Source: Dolomedes plantarius (lineage: Eukaryota > Arthropoda > Arachnida > Araneae > Dolomedidae). Taken from it: DNA of 64,000 nt. Both the position numbers and the translations under genes were made by a program. Below are positions 45,350 through 56,329 of this stretch, in pieces. The stretch spans positions 18,903,131 through 18,967,130 of the forward strand of contig OU015501.1 of assembly GCA_907164885.2 (NCBI GenBank). The letters run 5' to 3'. Positions within the stretch are counted from its first letter, which is position 1. Every line of letters starts with the position of its first letter. The notes below the pieces were generated by a model that was not told where the DNA came from, did not search any database, and was given only the letters and a program-made list of their open reading frames with translations.

Positions 45350-46372
45350 GGCCAGAGGTAGCCTAGTGGTAGCGTGCTGGCTTTCGGTTCTGAGGGTGCC
45401 CGGTCGAATACCTACAAGCACCATTAAGGGGACAAAGGACTTTTCAACCACTTTTTTTTCTTTTTTTCAAATTTTCAATACTTTACCCTATATACAAAAT
45501 GGAAAAAAATACTATTCTTCTTTGCTACATTGATTAGAATTCCCAACTAACTATTTTGTGGAAGAATAAAGCCTGTTTTTCAAAAAATTCTTTAAAAATG
45601 CTAGAATTTTTCAAAATGCTTCAAGCGCATTCATTTTCTCCTGATTTCTTCCAAATTTCTCAGGATCGTTAATGAAAAAGTTTGCCATAAAACTGTGGGC
45701 CAATTTTTGAAGTCACAAATATTTTTCAAATTTATAGATCAGGAAATAAATTAAAAACATGCAATATCATAAAACAAAATGTCACGCAGATAAAAAAATA
45801 TATATATTTATGGCTTTAGATTCATACAAAAAAAAACTCAATGCCCAATTATATTTATACATATATGGTAAACTTAATATTAATGAAATTAAGGTTCTTA
45901 AATGACATAGAATGCACATGGAGCATTTTGTAAAGGAATAGCATTTTTGAAAATTTTTTTGATAAACAGGCATTATTCTTCCAAAAAAAATTCTTATTTT
46001 GAATTTTATGGGTCTTCAATGTAGTAAAAAAAGATTATTAGTTATTCTCATTCTGTATAGAGAGTTAAAAATTGAAAATTAAAAAATTCGAGATTGAAAG
46101 TCCCTTGTTCCCTTAAATACCTTCGTGTCTAGGCCGGATATGGGCACGTTAAATCCGTAGACCGGAAAGTCCTTCTTTGAGGTCAGTGGGTGGGGAAGGT
46201 GCGATCCCCAGACGTCGTCCCTGGGTGGGCTTAATCCAAATTGCCGTGGCACCTGGCTCCGACCCTTGTGGTGCCATTATAATCCGGAGTCGCAACCCTC
46301 AGCCCTCAAGCCTATATGGACCTGGTCTGGAATACATTCCGATCAGTGTGCATAAACAACATCAACAATAGT
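45350..46372 (+). repeat. tRNA-derived SINE, family B, split by a MITE; 10-bp duplication
   Basis: ATGTGTTGAG flanks it at 45340-45349 and 46373-46382. The head has GGTAGCCTAGTGGTAGCG (box A) and CCGGTCGAATACC (box B). The body resumes at 46117 and ends GGACCTGGTCTGGAATAC ... AAACAACATCAACAATA. Without the MITE the SINE is about 334 bp. The 3' half matches 59948-60143. Confidence 0.88.
45428..46112. mobile_element. TTAA MITE, GGGGACA-tip group, inside a SINE
   Basis: TTAA at 45424-45427 and 46113-46116. Tips GGGGACAAAGGACTTTTCAA and, complemented, GGGAACAAGGGACTTTCAA. The inverted similarity extends about 110 bp inward (TACATTGA on both sides). 685 bp. Confidence 0.88.
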
Positions 46373-46382
46373 ATGTGTTGAG

Positions 46383-47505
46383 ATGCTAACGCGTTATTGC
46401 AATTGGTACGCTGAGGGAATGTTTCATTTCCATTCTCGAAAGTCATCTGACTTAAATGCCCGGTTCTGAGTCTTCATAGCACGGTAAAAATGTTTCTTGG
46501 AAAGATTTAAACAGCAAGGAATATTGATGATTTTAGTGGCGAGATTCAATAAAGTAATATCATGGAATCGAGAATGCGCATAAAACTTATTTAACATTTA
46601 TTTATGGAGATAATTCATCAATTAAGATGAAAAAGTGTGTGATATTAAGGGATATTTGATCATATTGAGCTATTAAAGAAATTTAGATTTATACCTTTTT
46701 TACTCAACATCTGTTGAATGATGGAAAAAATATCTTAGATGAGCCTAGGCAAAACTTAGTATAAGCGAACACTATTGATTAAAGCATACAAATTGAATGA
46801 ATTAAAATGGTTGCCTTGTTAAGTTAAAATGCCCAATTAGTAACGATAAGAGCTTATAGCTTTGTTCTCTTTTTATTTGGAACAGACTAACGAGAGAAAG
46901 AATAGTTAAATCACACAATTAAAATATTACACGAGGCACCGCATAAAAATAACCTAGTTTCAACATCAAATTTTCACAGAAGCCGGCTTGGTTGAAAAAT
47001 AACGCTTAATTTATCACACATTTTCAGCATACATAAACTTAAATAATACAAAAACATGCCATAAGGTATTTTAAACAACTATTCACCTAAATTTGAACCT
47101 CTTATTTTCGTAAACTGTTACCTATTTTCCCACATACTATTATTATTTTGTACTAAACCATGCCAAAATTTAATTTTTTAATGTCTATCATATTTATACA
47201 CATTTTGATATTTAACATTTTTTTTTCCAAAACCATGTTTACTACCTATCAATCAGATCCTCTGTTGTGGATTGTGAAAAACTATCAATTGCAATTATTT
47301 TACCGTTCTGCAAAAAGTCAGTTGAAGTATAACCTATATATTTCAAGAGGACATTTATTCAACTGATTGTACACATTAATTCTTCATTGCGGGTCATAAG
47401 CTTTGCTGTCCCCAAATCTCATACTCCTATTTACAGTTTCTCCCGCTAACTGTTCACAAATACAGGCAGTAAAGCAACCCAACGTCATCAGCATTCCGGT
47501 CCAAT
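46383..47505. other. AT-rich DNA, nothing recognised
   Basis: No supported gene. The frame at 47160-47366 is hydrophobic but shows no known motif. Confidence 0.35.
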
Positions 47506-47550
47506 ATATTAATCACTTAAAGAAAAGATAAAACCTTTGTGCTCGAGGAA

Positions 47551-47718
47551 TAAACAGGAAAACAACGTAAATAAAGCACTAATAGCAGTGCATCTTACTG
47601 CTAAATTGCATCTTACTGCTATTACTCTTGCTACTAATTGCATCTTACTGCTATTACTCTTGCTACTAATTGCATCTTACTGCTATTTGTACTTTATTTA
47701 CGTTGGTTTTCCTGTTTA
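47551..47718. mobile_element. 168-bp inverted-repeat element with internal 32-bp tandem units
   Basis: TAAACAGGAAAACAACGTAA at the left is inverted at the right, with TTTATTTACGTTGGTTTTCC then TGTTTA. The core has TTGCATCTTACTGCTATTAC-type units repeated about three times. A 12-bp direct repeat TTAATCACTTAA lies at 47509-47520 and 47716-47727. Confidence 0.7.
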
Positions 47719-47727
47719 ATCACTTAA

Positions 47728-48211
47728 GGCTGCTGTGTACTAACCTTACTGGATTAGCTCACCTAAATGTTAACCTATTGAGAAAATTTGTCCAAGAATT
47801 GCTTACTTGGATTTAAAGATTAAAAAAAAATTGTACTGCGTAATAGAGAAAGAAATTTTTCACCTTGGGGCATTTTTCGATTTTTAAAAAAAATGCAAAA
47901 AATATTTCAAAATTTAAATCATTCGGGGAACTGGTATAGTGTGTTTTAAATGCTCATAAATTCCTTTGATGGATGAAATTTATAAAATGAATCCTGTTGC
48001 AAGGTGCATAACAGTTCAGGCTGTCTGAAAATACCATTTTTAATGGATTATCAGCATTATGTAGTTGTAAATAGTGTAGACAAACAAAAATACATATCAG
48101 CATTATGTAGTTGTAAATAGTGTAGTTGTAATAGTATGTAGACAAACTATCTCCATAGATTAACATTGAACATTGAAGTGAGCGATCCAATAGGGTTAGT
48201 GCACAGCAGCC
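47728..48211. mobile_element. TTAA MITE, GGCTGCTGTG group, copy 1
   Basis: TTAA at 47724-47727 and 48212-48215. Inverted ends GGCTGCTGTG(T/C)ACTAACC extend about 45 bp inward. Inside, ATATCAGCATTATGTAGTTG is part of a short tandem duplication (48048-48122). 484 bp, no transposase. Confidence 0.88.
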
Positions 48212-48215
48212 TTAA

Positions 48216-50385
48216 TTGTAAGTGAAAATATTTTTGCTGAAAATCGGTGGTCTGTAAAAATGATTTTTATCTTAAGCCCTCAAGCTTTCAAAATTCTGGA
48301 ATCCGTGGTTTTGAGTTTCTCTTTCTATCATGAATTTATTTTCATCACAGGGGATAATTTTTAATAGTTTTTTCCTGTGAATTACTAAGATTCTATTGTA
48401 TGTCCAAAGAAATGAAACCCTTAAGAAACATTCTCCTCATCAAACCCTTTTGCCAAATGGATGTGAAGAACTGTGGACTTGGGGAATTAGGAGAATCACG
48501 GATGAAAACACACTTGGATACGCAATAAACTCTAGCTGCGATGGATGTTTTCTCCCGTTAACTCCTAATCACAAACATGATGTGAGGAAGGAAACTTTTC
48601 TTCCGAATGTCACATTACCATCTTTACGGATCAGCCCTCCGGTAACCGACGAGGATATTGGGTCGTGTGTTTTATCAGTGTAGTAAGACTTATTTTTTTT
48701 TCTGTATGCAGTCTATCGGCAAACATAATTAATTACATTCCCGCTAAATCTGCTGTGTACTGTAACTGGCATTTTTAAATTTCTATTTTAATGGCTGAGA
48801 GGTAATATTTTAAGATATAAAATACTGAGCACCGGAAATAATGTCGATGAGTTTCGTACTGCAATAATTTCCTTTTATAATACATATCTTTCTAGTGACT
48901 AGTCAATTATACCAATTTTTTATATCTGTATTTAGTTTCAAGATGTTCACTATGGTTGACACTAGGTGGAGAGTCTTTGAAAAATTCGTTCACAGTGCTT
49001 CGCCGCTAGTTAATATCTTTGCATAGAAAAATCTACAGAAGGTTAGGATTTATAAATAGTATGCATTATTTTAAACCACGTATGTCTCAGAATTACAGAT
49101 AAAATTATAATTTTTGATGACAAGATATAGATAAGCCTATGGCATTTTCAATTTTTCGTACAAATAAACTGAAATTTTTATGCCGTTAGAATTTTAAGTG
49201 GCAAAGGAGGTATAAAAATATTGTTTAACTTCTACTGTTGGGCTTTGCAAAGAATTTTATTTTCATGATCAAGATTTTTAGTATCTTTAAAAATCGTCAC
49301 ATGTTTGGTGTTTTAAAAATGAGTAGTTTATGTTAATTGTTATTTAAACTCTTTAAATCTTCAACTGGATTAACTATGACAAAAATAGTTGTATCACAGT
49401 TCTCGAATCATGGACAAATCTTACGCTTCAACAATGTTAGTATTTAATAATAGTGTAACTTTTTAATGTATTACTGTTGTTTTCCCGAAAACATCCTGGG
49501 TTTCAATGCTTAAATTGTCCTCTGTTAATGTAATTGTTGTTGAAAAGCTCTAAGCTCAGAAGTAGCAATTAGAATATTATTTCTAGTTTCACGCCTGAAA
49601 ATCTTTCTCTTAGTCCCAGAATTAGTGTGCGTAAAGTAAAAGTCAGGTGGAATTCCTCATTATTTCTGCTACTCACCTGAGCTTTTTTTAAATTGAAGTT
49701 ATTTATACTTTAATTAAAATAACCTAAGTTTTATGATCTTTAAGCAGGATACTCGCGAAAGTTGGAATTCTACCTCAATCTAAACGTGAGGAGAATTAAA
49801 TTAGTACTTTTAACACTTGTCGATTTTAATACACTTTAACAGTAATTTTTCAAAAATGTATGCTTAAGGAATAAATTGCAATTATTTTGTTTGCTGCTTC
49901 GTTATATGTTATCTTCAGTATCCGTAATTTATTTGAGAGCCAATAAAAACCCACGAAAATTTTTGTAAAAGACTAAACACCTGCAGACTGACAACGCAGA
50001 GAAGATTACTGCCAGCTACTGAGAATGGGTTAAGTGAAAAATTTTCTCTATATACATCGCATAATATTTTCCACATAAACCATTATAACTTAGTATGAGA
50101 CGTTCGTAGTGTGTTACTCCAAGGTTTCACAACTCCTCTGGTGAGAACAGTACGTGTAATTAGCTTCTAAACTATTTATTGTTGAAGGTGTTTGATCTTA
50201 TTTGTGTGAAGTAAGAATGAATGAAAGAAATCCTCAAAACTAGAATTGATGCTTACTATTTTAGAATATTTGTGAAGAACATAGAGAAGGGGAAAAAAAG
50301 CTTCTTACAGAATAAATAGTGAAGGACACTGTACAAATTTTGAATTTAATCTATAGGTTTTCTCATATGAAAAGAAAATCTAGTA
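48216..50385. other. Mostly AT-rich DNA; one unassigned frame
   Basis: A 95-codon frame at 48396-48683 is less AT-rich than its surroundings but has no recognised domain. CTGCTGTGTACTGTAACTGG at 48751 may be a stray tip of the neighbouring MITE family. Nothing else found. Confidence 0.35.
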
Positions 50386-50393
50386 TTCACTAA

Positions 50394-50797
50394 AGCTGCT
50401 GTGTACTAGCCCTTTTGTTTTCGCTCACCCCAATGTTAACCTATGGAGAAAATGTTCCTATTATTTACAGCTACATAAATGCTGATAATCCAATAAAAAT
50501 TAAATTTTTTGAACCTTGCAACAGGATTCATTTTATAAATTTCGTGAACCAAAGGAATTTATAAGCGTTTTAAACACACTATACCAGATCCCCCCCCCCC
50601 CCCGAATAATTTAAATTTCATAATATTATTTGCATTTAAAAAAAACAAAAAATGCCTCAGGTGTAAAATTTCTTTCTCTATTACGGAGTAAAATTTTAAA
50701 AAAAATCTTTCAATCCAAGCCAGCAATCCTTCGACACATTTTCTCCATACGTTAACATTGAGGTGAGCGAATCCAATAGCGTTAGTACACATCAGCC
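50394..50797. mobile_element. TTAA MITE, GGCTGCTGTG group, copy 2
   Basis: Ends AGCTGCTGTGTACTAGCCC and, complemented, GGCTGATGTGTACTAACGC. The internal AATGTTAACCTATGGAGAAA is inverted at the other side. The flanking TTAA has decayed (CTAA, TTAT). A C-run lies at about 50581-50594. Confidence 0.8.
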
Positions 50798-50799
50798 TT

Positions 50800-52990
50800 A
50801 TGATTTGCAATGACATGTATCTCTGCTGCACTGCAAATGCAGTACTGACAGTAAATTTTCCTTGGAATATTGATTTACAAGTGCTGCATTTTTTTCTCTG
50901 AACATCAAAATGTTGCTACTGAGAGAGCTTTCGCAAAATTTATTCGACAAGAATGTGGCCTATGAATTAACTGGTGTAGCCTTCACTCCTGAAAAGTTAA
51001 AGAGCTGTACTGTAAAATTATTCGTTAATGCTCTTGTTTTCCTCCTATTTAAAGTGCTCCTTTCACTACTAAAATTAATTTTTTCTGTATCACTGTTACT
51101 GTTTTTATGTTAAATTGTACTAGAGGTTTAAATCCTTCGCATTAAATCCTTCGCGAAGTTTTTCATTCCTTGGAACTGGTTTAAATCATCGGAATAGAGA
51201 ATACTGTTAGTTTTCAAAAAATTTTGATTTAAAAGGCTTACTTATATGAAATTTTTTTTCACTGTTATTTATCCTTGATATTAAGTTGGCCTTGCAAATT
51301 AAAAAGGCGAGTGAGAATGAAATATTATTAATATTTATGAAAGAAATCTCTAGATATTAAACTGCATGAAATCCTATTGCATTTTTTTGAAAGTTGTTTA
51401 AAATATTTCACGTAGATCTATAATTCTCTATAATTTTTAATTGAAATCTCGAGATTTAACTCTGAGATCAGACGTCTTGCATGTGGTTGGATGAAATTTT
51501 AAGTCATTATGGGGAAATCTAACCTAGCCAGCAGATTGTATATCTCTCATTATTAAATGCAGTAAACGTGATTCTTGTTTAGACATCAAGTACCGTTTTC
51601 TCTCCTTCTAGTGAGGATGTCCGTATGTGCATTACGTTACGTCGCGTATTATGTGAAAAATGCTATAGTTATTATGAGGACATTTGGATTCTTTAATTTT
51701 TTTCATATCTGCATCTTACTGTCTAAGCATATCAAAAGCAAACTGAAATTTGCATGCTGAAATATTAATTTTTTTAAAATCGCTGAACTATCTGAACCCT
51801 CGCGGAATTATTCACGGGTTCACCTGGATTCAATACCCCCTCTTTTTATTTTTAATTTATGAAACTTCAGATAGCTACGTTTGCATATAATATGTTTTAT
51901 AAGGACGTAATACATTTCATATTATACATCAACGGTAAGAAATTGAAGGGCAGAAAGATAATTAGAGTTCCGTCTAAAAAACAATTATTAATTTTATGAA
52001 ATAGAGTGAGAATTTTTTTTTCAAATTTGACGAATGAGGGGAATAATCAACCTCGTTAGATTAAATTAACATGACGCAAACAATAATAAAATGGAGTTAA
52101 ACACTTGTCAGGTATTCATCCATTAATTCCATGAAGCATTATTTTACGTTTGTACTACGAAAAGCCCAATACATTTTAACTTTGACAGGGGTCTTAAACA
52201 CATAAAAATTCCATGAAATATTCAATTAAATATTCAATGAAACAAAGTGATTGGTTACTGGTGAAACAGACTATAATAGTAAATGGTTAGTGCTGTCTAC
52301 CATTATTTTTACTTTTAAAATATCCTTTCTTGAATCTTATGTTGAACCTAGATCATCGAAAAAGCAAAATTGAAATAACATAAAAAGCAAAATTGAAATA
52401 CATTGAATAATAAATGTATAATTTATTATCCAATGATTCAAAAGTTTCGATGTACGGTCTTAACAAAAAAAAAAAGATTCGCCTGTCTGCTTTAAGGTTT
52501 TTTTACACTTACGTTAAACTAGAGAGTTCTTTAAGCCCAATGCAGGTTCTAACAATTCTTCTGTTTTGTCCACTAAATCTGTGTAAGTTGTTGTTCTTAA
52601 TCCATGTCATATAACTAAATTCCGTTTTAATATTGTAGTTGCTGCATAAGAAATTTAATACTATCATATTTCGAATGTTTTAAAAGATATTTGAAGAACA
52701 AATTTTATGAATCATGCCTCATGTATAAGATTTTTATAAAAAATTTAAAATTTATGAGAAAATTTTAAAATGCTCCTTGCGACTTAATTTTTGAGATAGT
52801 TACTCGATTTTACATTTTAATCACTTAAAACTGTATTACAAACAAATCTGGGTATCAGTTATTTAATCCCTTGAATACATAATTTTTGAGATATTTTTTT
52901 TTCTTGAATTCAATCCCGATTTTCATCAAAATTTTGCCTTTTAATAAGTTATAAAGCAAATTTAATTACCTTAATGAAGTCGAATCGTAA
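50800..52990. other. AT-rich DNA, nothing recognised
   Basis: Small frames only (50910-51113, 51575-51760, 52414-52614), none with a known motif. Confidence 0.4.
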
Positions 52991-52994
52991 AATA

Positions 52995-54206
52995 CACTGA
53001 AGTGCCACTGAATTAGGGATACCTACCTAGTAACGAGTTGGGCCTCCTCTGGCCTTGATAACGGCTGCCACACGACGAGGCATTTCAACAAGTTTCTGGA
53101 AACGTTCCACGGGAATGGCTTGCCAAATATTGGCTAAAGCTGTCCATAATTCAGTAAGGTTCTTTGGTGCTGTGGCCATTCACGCCTTGTTCCAAAACAT
53201 CCCAAAGATGCTCAATAGGATTTAAGTCTGGGCTTCTAGGTGGCCAATTCATGACAGAGAAGTCAGAGGAATGCTCATCCAACCAGCCAGTAGCCAACCG
53301 GGACTTGTGAGAGGTACAGTTGTCTTGCTGGAAAACTCCATTACCGTGCGGATAACAGAACAGCATAAACGGATGGAGGTGATCACCCAGCAACTCTACG
53401 TACCGAATTGCATTGAGGGAGGTTGGTACACGCACCAAAGATCCCAAACTGTGCCACGAAAAAACACCCCAGACCATGATTGAGCCACCATGCCCTTGTA
53501 CAGTTCCAGCCAGGCATGCAGGATCCATGGCTTCATGAGCCTGACGCCATATTCTCAGCCTCCCGTCGGCGTTAAGTAGTCGGAATCGAGACTCATCACT
53601 CCATGCTACTCGTTTCCAGTCCTCTACACTCCAGTCTCTGTGCTCTCTTGCCCAGGCAAGACGTGCAGCCCGATGGCGAGTATAGGGCAATGGTACTCTC
53701 GTAGGTCGACGACTCCCGAAACCCATACGGTGAAGCGAGCGTTGCACAGTCCGTTTACTGACTGTACGACTGGCACCGTCATTAAACTGGGTGGTAATTT
53801 GAGCTAATGTTCGGCTTCGCTGGCTACGTACAATACGCCTGAGCCGTCTCTCACCACGCACTGTCAAGGCTAATTGTCCTTTGCAGTTTGCCCGATCTCT
53901 AGTTTTTTTTCCACCATCCATGTATTCTTGGTATACTCTTGACACTGTCGACCTTGAAAATCCTAGCTGTCTGACGATTTCTGAAATTGAATGGCCCATG
54001 CGTCGCGCACCTACGATTTGTCCGCGATCGAAGGCGTCTAAATCAGGCAGTTTACCCATACTGGCAATTCCAACAACTAATTCAGAACAACCACAGTACG
54101 CGCTATATATGCAGTTGCCACAGCGCCCTCACTTGCGTATACATGATGCGCAGTGCTACACAATTTGCATAGGCTTTGCTATCCCTAATTCAGTGGCACT
54201 TCAGTG
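52995..54206 (-). mobile_element. Tc1-like element, DD36E spacing, copy 2
   Basis: 1212 bp between TA dinucleotides (52993-52994, 54207-54208), with the same tips as 27513-28732. It differs from that copy by few substitutions and by two short deletions (3 and 5 bp) near the transposase C-terminus. Confidence 0.95.
53027..54059 (-). pseudogene. Tc1-like transposase (DD36E), C-terminal frameshift
   Basis: The ATG at 54059 opens a 302-codon frame. Asp155, Asp246 and Glu283 are all present, with 36 residues between the last two, and the VWGVFSWHS block is normal. A 5-bp deletion near 53165-53175 shifts the frame, so it ends EQGVNGHSTKEPY (stop near 53151) rather than at the family stop (53027-53029). 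A further 3-bp deletion near 53083 removes a codon from the lost tail. The Trp codon that is a stop in the other copy is intact here. The HTH and catalytic core are complete, but the C-terminal ~45 residues are not. Confidence 0.93.
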
Positions 54207-54208
54207 TA

Positions 54209-54918
54209 TATACCCTGTTTCTTTGTAAACAGTATCAGGATTCTTCCTTATCAATTTCTTGAATTTTGAACAAAAATTAAGTATGAGGCCTTTAAAATAT
54301 CTAAAAACCTTGAAAAATATGTTTTCAGAAAAACAGATTTAAAATTTATTACTACTCTTACCTTTATTACTTACTTCGTAGAAACTTCATAAAGGTTTTG
54401 CTAGGTAAACTATTTAGGTACTATTATCCTACAGAAATATAATTTCTTTTTACAATAACACAATCAATGTTAGAATAAAAAAGTTTTGCTCAAATAAAGG
54501 TTCACATTCCCCTTAACCTTACATTCTACCCATCCGTAAGAAAGACCGAGAGACCACATTCATACTGTAAGGACTTTGCCTAAAACCAAGACTGACAGCC
54601 TTTAATATTTACATAATGCTTTATTGGCCTTCTAGAATAAATATAGGCTAATTTACAAAAGATTAAAAGTAAGCATTATCTAACAAAATCATGGGTTCAG
54701 GGTGTCATTTGATGAAAGGCTCGATTCTCGTTCTCTCCAGGCACGCTCCCGTCTAGGGTCCTTTCCAACAGATCGTCTCACCTCCAAAGAAAAATCGACA
54801 ACTGATGACCACCGCTCGGGGTGTAGAGTATATCTTCTATTATTCTTCCTGGAGGGTCGAGTGTCGCACACGTTTCCCCTTTTCGGTTCCGCCGTCAAAG
54901 TCGTCCCGCGGCTCCAGC
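54209..54918. other. No recognised gene; G/C-richer patch
   Basis: 54540-54918 is richer in G/C and has overlapping frames on both strands (54689-54940 minus, 54702-54929 plus) with no known motif. CATTCCCCTTAACC at 54506 resembles a GGGGA/TTAA tip without a mate. Confidence 0.35.
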
Positions 54919-54926
54919 TGACCTGG

Positions 54927-55945
54927 TAGCATATTACCATTCTTTACATGAATTCACGCCATTACATCGTTTGGCGGCTGCTGATTGGTCAATGAGTTTA
55001 CATCGGTATTTGTGTATTTGGTGCGCTGATTCTTATTAAAGCATGTCTGTTTTCAAAGAATCAAAACTTCCATCACTATTTTTCAACGAAATAGAATCTA
55101 TTTCAAATAATAGTATCGTAGTACGCAGTAACGTTCAAAATTACATATTTGTGCATCATAAAATTTATGCATTTGTACAATAAAGTCACTTTATTTTCAG
55201 TCTATTTTTGGTAATTTTTAGAAGAGTATTTATAATTTTTATTTTTTAAGAGTAAGGTTAAAAAACTAAAGTGTGCAAAACAGCAAAAAATATATAATTT
55301 GCATCTTGCAATTAAGATTTTAATTAAAAAAATAAGCAATTTTTTAAAAATTCAATAGTTAAATTTAAAAATAAATAAATAAAGCTTTCATTTTTTTAAA
55401 TTCAACATTTAAATTCTAAAAAAAAACGAAAATATCTTTCCTTTTTTTATAATTCAACATTTAAATTTAAGAAAAAATTCAACTTTGAGTAATATTTACT
55501 CTATTTTATTCTACTCATAAAATTTTACAGTGAAATTACTACGGAAATTGGTAATTACTTAAAATTTTCCATACACAAAAAAGAAATATGAAGGCATTTA
55601 TGGCGAAAATTTCTTTTACAAATAGTTTGTCACTTTAAATTACTTTTACATTAATAGGTGGCGCCACTTAAAAAAATTCACGTTCTTTGTAAACTATCAC
55701 GTAAAAAATATATAAAAATGAAAGCAACTAAGAAATAGATTTTATCTCATTTAAAATACTCTTAGGATCAAATATTATGCAATTATCGAGATGACAGCAA
55801 CTAAGACATATATTTTAGCATTTATCTCATTTAAAATGCGATTAGGATCAAATGTTATAGCAATTACCGATGCAAAGTCAATTGACCAATCAGCAGCCGC
55901 CAAACGATGTAATGGCGTGAATTCATGTAAGGAATGGTAATATGC
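54927..55945. mobile_element. Unclassified 1-kb inverted-repeat element
   Basis: The ends are inverted over about 75 bp: GCATATTACCATTC(T/C)TTACA ... GGCGGCTGCTGATTGGTCAA. GACCTGG occurs at 54920-54926 and 55946-55952, a likely 7-bp duplication. A further inverted match (TTTCCCCTTTTCGG, 54872-54885, against 55982-55995) lies outside, so the true edges could be wider. The interior is AT-rich, without a frame. Confidence 0.65.
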
Positions 55946-56100
55946 GACCTGGCAGGCGATTGTCAGTGGGTCTGCTTTGTCCGAAAAGGGGAAAGATTTC
56001 TAAAGATGTCTACCTCCTAAATGTCCAGCAGGCGCCTGAGTGTCTGCACCTTTGTGTTGACAAAGCGACTGTTCACTGATGAATCGAGTCAATTATAACG

Positions 56101-56325
56101 GTGAGTTCGCCCGTTGGGTTCTCTGGAATTTACGAGTGGGAAAAGGTCGCAAGTCATTACAATACCTTGGTTGAAAACTGCAACGATTTCATCCCTCATA
56201 CTGCCGTCGTTCGGAAATTTCCACTTACTAGAAACGAAAAGGATACCAGGAATCAAACTCCACTTTATGCACTGGCTGATAGTCACTCAGTGGAGCTTTC
56301 AAACCTTGTCGTTAATCGATATTAG
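56101..56325 (-). repeat. tRNA-derived SINE, minus strand
   Basis: The minus strand includes CCACTGAGTGACTATCAGCC (box A-like), GGAGTTTGATTCCTGG (box B) and a body through GGAAATTTCCGAACGACGGC. Edges are not defined. Confidence 0.5.
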
Positions 56326-56329
56326 AAGG

